Positions 59,179 to 64,000 of a stretch of DNA of 64,000 bases are shown piece after piece. Source of the DNA: Panacagrimonas sp965216805 (GTDB lineage Bacteria > Pseudomonadota > Gammaproteobacteria > Nevskiales > Nevskiaceae). Under the pieces are notes generated by a model. It saw only the letters and a program-made list of their open reading frames with translations, was not told where the DNA came from and did no database searches. Within the stretch, counting starts at the first letter, position 1. The number at the start of each line of letters is the position of its first letter. A program made the position numbers and the translations under genes. The stretch spans positions 1,240,001 to 1,304,000 of the forward strand of contig NZ_CBDCGN010000002.1 in NCBI RefSeq assembly GCF_965216805.1, read 5' to 3'.

Positions 59179-59975
59179 TCGTTGATGTCGTCTGCGAGAA
59201 CTCCAATTGTCCGGACCGATTCAAATGCGCCAGAAATCCCAGCGGCGGTGTTCTGAAATATCAGCCTTTCCAAAAAGTCGAAAGATACCCATTGGAGACA
59301 GATGATCATAGGTGCAGCAGATTCCTGCCGAAGGCGAACGCAAAAGAGGGAAAAGATCAGATGAGATCGGATAGAGAATCGACCCCCGTCCAGAAGGCAT
59401 ATGGGAAAGGCCGTATTGATGGATTGCGGTTGGCTGGCATCGAAGAACCGGAGACGTACATGAATGCTGAGCGGATCAGAATTGCGGAGCAAAATCTGAA
59501 CGGGATCGCTAGAAAGATTTATGAGCATGTTCCGGCGGGCGATGCGGTGAAGGCCCATCTGATTATTTCATCAATGTCCAAGGCCACAGGATCTACTGCC
59601 GACCATCGCGTGGTTATGTCGTGCCTGAAGAAAATGGTTGATGAAAGGATTGTGAGAGAGCCCAGTCCCGGAGAATTCTGCAGAACGCCGAAGAGAGAAA
59701 TTAAGGAATCAGAACAGAAACCAGCTACTAAACCGGAGCCAAAGATTGTGCAGAAACAGAGCAGCGTTGAAGTTAAGCCTGAAGCAGCTCCTGCGTCTCC
59801 GATGGATAGATTCGCGGCTCTTGCTCAAGAGGCGCGCAAGGCTGCAGAGCAAATCATCAACTTGGCTTCGAAGCTTGATGATGCAGCCATAGAGGTTGAG
59901 CAAAGCATTCAGGCGGCTAAGCAGGAAAACGCAAAGATGGTTCAACTGAAAGAGTTGCTGAAAAGTCTCTCTTAG
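59175..59975 (+). CDS. Hypothetical protein, AT-richer than its neighbours
   Basis: The 266-residue protein's N-terminus has CENSNCPDRFKCARNPSGG. A central domain has a helix-rich winged-helix-like region (DAVKAHLIISSMSKATGSTADHRVV). A Pro/Lys/Glu linker and a C-terminal coiled coil (ARKAAEQIINLASKL) follow. The codon use includes AGA, ATT, TCT and other AT-ending codons, unlike the surrounding genes, so it may be a more recent acquisition. Confidence 0.65.
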   Translation: MIVDVVCENSNCPDRFKCARNPSGGVLKYQPFQKVERYPLETDDHRCSRFLPKANAKEGKDQMRSDRESTPVQKAYGKGRIDGLRLAGIEEPETYMNAERIRIAEQNLNGIARKIYEHVPAGDAVKAHLIISSMSKATGSTADHRVVMSCLKKMVDERIVREPSPGEFCRTPKREIKESEQKPATKPEPKIVQKQSSVEVKPEAAPASPMDRFAALAQEARKAAEQIINLASKLDDAAIEVEQSIQAAKQENAKMVQLKELLKSLS

Positions 59976-59983
59976 GAGGATTT

Positions 59984-60427
59984 CTGAACAAGCCTGAAAA
60001 GACGATCATCCGCATCGGCGACGCCATCTTGTGGGCCTGGGGCGAGGCTGTCCGCAACGGCGAACTGGAGCGCGTCCTGATCGCGTCGCTGGCCTCGATA
60101 AATGAGGACGGCACGTCAAGGTCGCCCGGCACGCATTCAGACCCGACGCTTGCCAGGGTCATCGCGTGCGACCCGATAACGGATCCGGAAACCCTCGTGC
60201 GTGACGCTCATCTACAGGCGGCCATGATGGTCGAGACGGAAATGCAGCATTGGCGGAAGGACCGGCATCAGCGATTCTGGACCGAGGTCGCGACGGCCTA
60301 CTACGCCGGGCCACATGGGCGGACCAATGCGGAGGTTGGACGGCTGCTGAAGGTCAGCGAGCGGACGATAGAGGGTGTCAGGTCGCAGATGCGGCGGTAT
60401 TTGGTGATGGCGGCGAGGCGTGTTTGA
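59984..60427 (+). CDS. Putative late-gene regulator (antiterminator-like)
   Basis: The ~147-residue protein's N-terminus is IRIGDAILWAWGEAVRNGEL, and its C-terminal half has an HTH (TNAEVGRLLKVSERTIEGVR). The position after replication and before terminase fits Q-like antiterminators. The start is uncertain: CTG 59984 follows a perfect AGGAGG (59974-59979), while TTG 60029 has no ribosome-binding site. Either way the HTH is kept. Confidence 0.6.
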   Translation: MNKPEKTIIRIGDAILWAWGEAVRNGELERVLIASLASINEDGTSRSPGTHSDPTLARVIACDPITDPETLVRDAHLQAAMMVETEMQHWRKDRHQRFWTEVATAYYAGPHGRTNAEVGRLLKVSERTIEGVRSQMRRYLVMAARRV

Positions 60428-60483
60428 CTTTCCCTGCGGCTTTGCCCACGCTAACGGCTACGTGGTTATACCTGACTCCAAAG

Positions 60484-60505
60484 CCCGCCCAGAAGCGGGT
60501 TTTTT
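60484..60505 (+). terminator. Intrinsic terminator
   Basis: CCCGC (60484-60488) pairs with GCGGG (60495-60499), followed by six Ts. It lies 56 bp past the putative late regulator gene, so it could be the stop point an antiterminator overcomes. Confidence 0.7.
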
Positions 60506-60520
60506 CGTTTCGAGGGCGGC

Positions 60521-60673
60521 ATGACTGACGAACAGAACGCCCTTATCGCCGACCTACAGGCCCGTATCGAGGCCCTGGAATCCAAGGCCCTGCAGGAATC
60601 GCCAGAACAGCGCAGAGAGCGCCTAGAGGCGGCGAAACGGGCCGCAATCGCGAGACGGAAGCTCAAGCGGTAG
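60521..60673 (+). CDS. Small charged coiled-coil protein (50 aa)
   Basis: The frame begins MTDEQNALIADLQARIEALE and is highly charged, ending in a run of Arg/Lys. It is probably a single helix or coiled coil. The stop directly adjoins the ATG of the next gene. No family is recognised. Confidence 0.6.
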   Translation: MTDEQNALIADLQARIEALESKALQESPEQRRERLEAAKRAAIARRKLKR

Positions 60674-61147
60674 ATGCGTACGCTCATCATCGGCAGCGGC
60701 CCGAACGTCGCAGCCGAGCTGATGACGGTCAATCGCCGTCACTTCGACCTGACGCTGGGCATCAACCGAGCGGCCATCGATCACGGCCCGGTAGACGCCC
60801 ACATCACGATGCATCCGAGAGAATACGGGCCGCGGAAAGTAGCTTGGATGGTCAGCTTCCACCCGTTCGCCGGCGTCAACGAGGTATTCCCCTGGCGCTG
60901 GTCGCCCGAGGTCAAGAGCAGCGGGTCGTCGGGCCTGTACGCGATCAAATACGCCCTGTACCGCGGATCGCAGGACATCACGCTTGCCGGCGTCGGCCTG
61001 GACGTGGCCCCGCACTATTACGGCGGGCCTGACTGGCAGGCAGCGATGCAGTTTCGGCGGGCATGGGAACAGGTGCTGCCGGAGATCAGAGGCAAGGTGT
61101 ACAGTTTGGGCGGATGGACGCGGGGGCTTCTAGGCCCGCAGCTTTGA
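60674..61147 (+). CDS. Hypothetical phage protein, Rossmann-like start
   Basis: The 157-residue protein starts MRTLIIGSGPNVAAEL, a glycine-rich strand-loop-helix, with later segments LGINRAAIDHG, SSGLYAIKYALYRG and ITLAGVGLDV. The pattern loosely resembles sialyltransferase-like or DUF115-type domains, but I am not sure. It starts 1 bp after the preceding stop codon. Confidence 0.6.
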   Translation: MRTLIIGSGPNVAAELMTVNRRHFDLTLGINRAAIDHGPVDAHITMHPREYGPRKVAWMVSFHPFAGVNEVFPWRWSPEVKSSGSSGLYAIKYALYRGSQDITLAGVGLDVAPHYYGGPDWQAAMQFRRAWEQVLPEIRGKVYSLGGWTRGLLGPQL

Positions 61148-61199
61148 GGGATGATGTCCTGGCCGACACCGGACTGCGGGACGGCGAGGCTTCATCACC

Positions 61200-61287
61200 T
61201 GAGAGCCAAGCGAAGTCGCCAGCGATGGCCCCACGACTGCGTAGCGGGAGTGCGATAAAGGGCTCCGGGTAGCGCCGGAGGCTCTCA
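61200..61287 (+). ncRNA. Structured RNA region with nested hairpins
   Basis: TGAGAGCC (61200-61207) is exactly complementary to GGCTCTCA (61280-61287), enclosing about 70 nt. Inside lies CTCCGG (61263-61268) with CCGGAG (61275-61280) around a 6-nt loop. No ORF is supported. It is directly followed by a tRNA-like fold and a terminator. Confidence 0.4.
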
Positions 61288-61293
61288 CCGAAT

Positions 61294-61364
61294 CGGGAAG
61301 TAACTCAACAGCAGAGCGGCGCAAGATCGGCGCCAGGTTCCGGGTATCGAATCCCGGCTTCCCA
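61294..61364 (+). tRNA. Degenerate tRNA-like structure
   Basis: A possible 71-nt cloverleaf has acceptor GGGAAG/CTTCCC with an unpaired first base and a three-pair D stem (CTC/GAG). The anticodon stem is GGCGC/GCGCC (61318-61322, 61330-61334) with loop AAGATCG (anticodon GAT). The T stem CCGGG/CCCGG has an 8-nt loop TATCGAAT. The D loop lacks GG, position 33 is A and CCA is absent, so it is probably not a normal tRNA. Confidence 0.35.
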
Positions 61365-61374
61365 TACATACACA

Positions 61375-61398
61375 GGCTCGCCATTGGCGGGCCTTTTT
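61375..61398 (+). terminator. Intrinsic terminator after the tRNA-like region
   Basis: GGCTCGCC (61375-61382) pairs with GGCGGGCC (61386-61393), with one G-U pair, followed by five Ts. It ends the RNA that starts in the 61.2-kb region. Confidence 0.8.
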
Positions 61399-61549
61399 CG
61401 TTTCATGGCTAGGGCAATCATCAACAGCCCAGGCCAGCCCTGCGGGCGGTGGCCCGTAACACCCGCAGCGTCGGGCCTCGCACTGTGTGCCACTCCCAGG
61501 CCTGAGACGCCGTATTCCCCACGATACGGGGGTCATATTCGAGGTTCCC

Positions 61550-61720
61550 ATGCTCCGATTCGAGACCTACAAGGACCGCGCCGGGTTATTCCGCTGGCGC
61601 CTGGTGCACCAGAACGGCAACAAGATCGCCGACAGTGCCCAGGGCTACAAGCGCATGCGCGACTGCCGGCGGGGTATCGAGTTAGTGCAGGCAAGTGCTG
61701 ATGCGGTGGTGGAAGGGTAG
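61550..61720 (+). CDS. DUF1508 (YegP-like) small protein
   Basis: The 56-residue protein has the YegP/DUF1508 signature FETYKDRAGLFRWRLVHQNG followed by IADSAQGY and a C-terminal helix. The function is unknown. The gap before it (61148-61549) holds only the RNA structures. It starts just before the terminase operon. Confidence 0.85.
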   Translation: MLRFETYKDRAGLFRWRLVHQNGNKIADSAQGYKRMRDCRRGIELVQASADAVVEG

Positions 61721-61722
61721 AG

Positions 61723-62253
61723 ATGGCAGGGAAGAAGAAAGCGCCGAGCAAGCCAGCCGCGAAGCCCGCAAGGGGTCGGCCGAGCAAGTTCAAGGATGAG
61801 ATGGTCGATCAGGCCCGCAAGTTGGCCAACAAAGCATTCACAGACGCGGAAGTCGCTGAGTTCTTCAACATCCCGCGTACGACGCTGTATCGGTGGATGA
61901 ATGATCACCCGGAATTACGCGACGCCTTAAAACTCGGGAAGGTCGCCGCTGATGAGCGAGTCGAGCGCAGCTTGTATGAGCGCGCCACCGGCTACTCTCA
62001 CCCTGACGTGCATGTGAGCAACTATCAGGGTGCGGTAACACTGACGCCGATCAACAAGGTTTACCCGCCCGACACCACGGCGATGATCTTTTGGCTGAAG
62101 AATCGAAGGCCGGAGGAATGGCGCGATAAGGTGGACCACGAGCACGGCGGCCCCAACGGCGGCCCGATCCAAGTCGCCAGCATCGACACCAGCAAACTTT
62201 CGACCGCCGCCCTGCAAGAGTTGCTGAGTGTCCGCCGCAATCAAGCTGTCTGA
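61723..62253 (+). CDS. Terminase small subunit-like protein
   Basis: The 176-residue protein has a basic N-terminus and an HTH (DAEVAEFFNIPRTTLYRWMNDHPEL) resembling small-subunit DNA-binding domains. The C-terminal region VDHEHGGPNGGPIQVASIDTS is typical of such proteins. It recognises the packaging site. Its 3' end overlaps the large subunit by 26 bp. Confidence 0.88.
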   Translation: MAGKKKAPSKPAAKPARGRPSKFKDEMVDQARKLANKAFTDAEVAEFFNIPRTTLYRWMNDHPELRDALKLGKVAADERVERSLYERATGYSHPDVHVSNYQGAVTLTPINKVYPPDTTAMIFWLKNRRPEEWRDKVDHEHGGPNGGPIQVASIDTSKLSTAALQELLSVRRNQAV

Positions 62254-63673
62254 TGCCGACTGGCTGGCGATAGAGCGGGAAGCTTGCCGACGGTCGCTTG
62301 CAGAGTTCATCCGCTGCGCGTGGCACATCGTGGAGCCTGGACAGCCCTATGTCCACGGCTGGCACATCGATGCCATTGCCCAGCACCTGGAGGCAGTCAC
62401 AGCGGGGCAGATCACGCGGCTGTATGTCGCGGTCCCGCCCGGCAGCATGAAGTCGCTGATGGTGTCCGTGTTCTGGCCTGCGTGGCAGTGGGGGCCGAAG
62501 GCTCAGGCGCACAACCGCATCATCGCCACGTCGCACGCCGAAGGGCTCGCGATTCGCGACAACCTGCGATGCCGGCGGCTGATCGAATCGGACTGGTATC
62601 GCAGGCTATGGCCTGACGTGAAGTTGACCGGCGACCAGAACGAAAAGAAGAAGTTTGAGAACACGGCGACCGGATTCCGTCAGGCAATGCCGTTCACCAG
62701 CCTGACCGGCTCGCGTGGTGACTGCATCGTGATCGACGATCCGATGAGTGTCGACGACGCGGCCAGCGAGGCCAAGCGCGAAGCGGTCAACCTGACGTTT
62801 CTGGAGGCGGTACCGACGCGACTGAACAACCCGGATCGCTCGGCAATCGTCGCGATCATGCAGCGGCTGCACGAGCGTGATGTCGTCGGGATCATCGAGG
62901 CGAAAGGGCTGGGGTATGAGGCCCTGGTCCTTCCGATGGAATTCGAGGTCGAAAGACGCTGCACAACCAGTATCGGGTTCGCTGATCCGCGAACGACTGA
63001 AGGCGAGCTGCTATTCCCCGCGCGATTCCCGCCTGAGGTCATCGAGCGCGACCGCAAGGCCATGGGCAGCTACGCATGGGCCGGGCAGATGCAGCAGAGG
63101 CCCGCGCCGCGCGAAGGCGGCATGTTCAAGCGGTCATGGTTCGAGATCGTGGACGCGGCGCCAGCGACCCGGCGCAAGGTTCGCCGATGGGATTTGGCAG
63201 GGACTGACGCGAAGGCCGGCGGCGATCCTGACTGGACCGTGGGGCTGCTGCTGAGCGAATCCGGGGGCGTCTGCTACGTCGAAGCAGTGACGCGCATCAG
63301 AGAGGCCGCAGCGGGCGTCGAAAGAACGATCAAGGCCACTGCCATGCAGGACGGCAAGGGCGTCCCGGTGATCCTGCCGGAAGACCCGGGCAGCGCCGGC
63401 AAGAGTTACGCGGCATACCTGATTCGGCTACTCGCCGGCTGGAATGCCCGAGCAGAGAAAGAGACCGGATCTAAAGAGGTCCGCGCAACGCCCGTTTCAG
63501 CCCAGGCTGAGGCCGGCAACATCAAATTGGTACGCGGATCTTTTAACGAAGCATTCTTGGACGAAATCGCCATGTTCCCCAACGCATCCCATGATGATCA
63601 GGTCGATGCGCTTTCGGGGGCGTTTGCGTCGCTGATGGGCGGATCAACCTACAGCTTGGCCAACGTCGCATGA
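62228..63673 (+). CDS. Terminase large subunit
   Basis: The 481-residue protein has an ATPase domain with Walker A-like PPGSMKS and Walker B CIVIDDPMS, then the nuclease domain (RRWDLAGTDAKAGGDPDWT and the end FPNASHDDQVDAL). It packages DNA into the procapsid. The GTG at 62228 gives the expected N-terminus MSAAIKLSD; no better start is seen. Confidence 0.95.
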   Translation: MSAAIKLSDADWLAIEREACRRSLAEFIRCAWHIVEPGQPYVHGWHIDAIAQHLEAVTAGQITRLYVAVPPGSMKSLMVSVFWPAWQWGPKAQAHNRIIATSHAEGLAIRDNLRCRRLIESDWYRRLWPDVKLTGDQNEKKKFENTATGFRQAMPFTSLTGSRGDCIVIDDPMSVDDAASEAKREAVNLTFLEAVPTRLNNPDRSAIVAIMQRLHERDVVGIIEAKGLGYEALVLPMEFEVERRCTTSIGFADPRTTEGELLFPARFPPEVIERDRKAMGSYAWAGQMQQRPAPREGGMFKRSWFEIVDAAPATRRKVRRWDLAGTDAKAGGDPDWTVGLLLSESGGVCYVEAVTRIREAAAGVERTIKATAMQDGKGVPVILPEDPGSAGKSYAAYLIRLLAGWNARAEKETGSKEVRATPVSAQAEAGNIKLVRGSFNEAFLDEIAMFPNASHDDQVDALSGAFASLMGGSTYSLANVA

Positions 63674-64000
63674 TCACCTCGATCAAGGACACGCTGAAGA
63701 ACCTAGTTGCGAACATCGGGACCAGCCGCGACAAGGCGGCCGGCAGCTACTACACGAACCCATGCACGGACGATGCGCAGCTTGCGGCGATGTACCGCGC
63801 CGCGTGGCTGCCGAAAAAGATCGTCGAGATTCCCGCCCTGGACGCCTGCCGCAAGTGGCGTAACTGGCAGGCTGAAGCTGACGACATCACCAAGATCGAG
63901 GATGAGGAAAAGCGCCTCGGGGTGAAGTCGAAGATGCTTGAGACGAAGATCAAGGCGCGCTTGTTCGGCGGCGCCGCGCTCTACATCGGGACGGGGGAAT
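63670..64000 (+). CDS. DUF1073 phage portal protein, N-terminal part
   Basis: An ATG at 63670 opens a frame that runs to the window edge (110 codons). The residues YRAAWLPKKIVEIPALDACR followed by KWRNW are the N-terminal signature of DUF1073 portal proteins. It overlaps the terminase stop by 4 bp. The rest of the gene is outside the window. Confidence 0.9.
   Translation, partial: MITSIKDTLKNLVANIGTSRDKAAGSYYTNPCTDDAQLAAMYRAAWLPKKIVEIPALDACRKWRNWQAEADDITKIEDEEKRLGVKSKMLETKIKARLFGGAALYIGTGE

Larger units (their letters stand above)
36066..64000. mobile_element. Prophage, left part (continues past the window)
   Basis: From the tRNA-Cys 3' end to the window edge all genes are phage-type. In order they are integrase, leftward early and recombination genes, repressor/Cro switch, rightward replication genes, late regulator, terminase and portal. 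The order is lambdoid, typical of temperate tailed phages. The structural genes, lysis genes and attR lie outside the window. Confidence 0.95.

Noticed and set aside
61294..61364. A functional tRNA-Ile (GAT)
   Set aside because: A at position 33, an abnormal T loop, no D-loop GG and no CCA make a working tRNA unlikely; kept only as a tRNA-like structure.

Overview
The window is high-GC chromosomal DNA of a gammaproteobacterium, most likely of the Xanthomonadales/Nevskiales type. This is inferred from the purM-purN / DUF2066-AI-2E-Hda and wrbA-DUF2069 arrangements, the YcgL and SlyX homologues and the codon use. No species can be named. Positions 1-36065 are host chromosome. Positions 36066-64000 are the left part of a prophage that continues past the right edge.

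Host part. A catabolic-looking cluster (about 3.8-9.0 kb) holds a TetR regulator and a membrane-anchored metallo-beta-lactamase-fold hydrolase. These diverge from a Baeyer-Villiger-type flavin monooxygenase, a secreted esterase and a short-chain dehydrogenase; two matching palindromes lie in the TetR/monooxygenase gap. A four-gene overlapping operon (LysE exporter, SlyX, RluA-type pseudouridine synthase, transglutaminase-like protein) and envelope or small proteins follow. Next come a Nudix/metallo-hydrolase fusion, purM-purN-DUF3108 diverging from DUF2066-AI-2E-Hda, wrbA, an MFS exporter, a LysM lipoprotein, a lytic transglycosylase, proS, an FAD monooxygenase fused to a cytochrome b5 domain, MAPEG, PhoX, uvrC and pgsA. 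tRNA-Gly and tRNA-Cys close the section. Two short elements with the same terminal inverted repeats (CTAG...CTAG; 16715-17083 and 26158-26409) look like MITEs. One supplies a neighbour's stop codon, the other a neighbour's ribosome-binding site and start codon.

Prophage part. The element sits against the 3' end of tRNA-Cys, with a tyrosine integrase facing the tRNA. The long leftward early operon (37.1-48.2 kb) is packed with 4-bp ATGA/GTGA overlaps. It carries a Lar-like protein, a deaminase, a DNA methyltransferase plus helicase pair, SSB, a YqaJ exonuclease and an ERF annealing protein (a Red-like recombination set), several micro-proteins and a pentapeptide-repeat protein. A separate leftward block next to the repressor (48.4-51.1 kb) has its own terminator and encodes membrane zinc-ribbon proteins and a lipoprotein, so it may be expressed in the lysogen. 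An S24-type repressor and a Cro-like protein diverge at about 51.9 kb. Matching operator sequences occur there and before the leftward operon.

The rightward operon carries a C5 cytosine methyltransferase that overlaps, in another frame and over its whole length, a second reading frame that also looks like a real phage gene. It continues with a replication protein containing iteron-like repeats (a probable origin), a DnaB helicase, a Ref-like/NinB fusion, a DUF1643 protein, a VRR-NUC nuclease, a putative late regulator, a structured tRNA-like RNA region, both terminase subunits and the start of a DUF1073 portal protein. The overlapping methyltransferase locus is the most unusual observation in the window.
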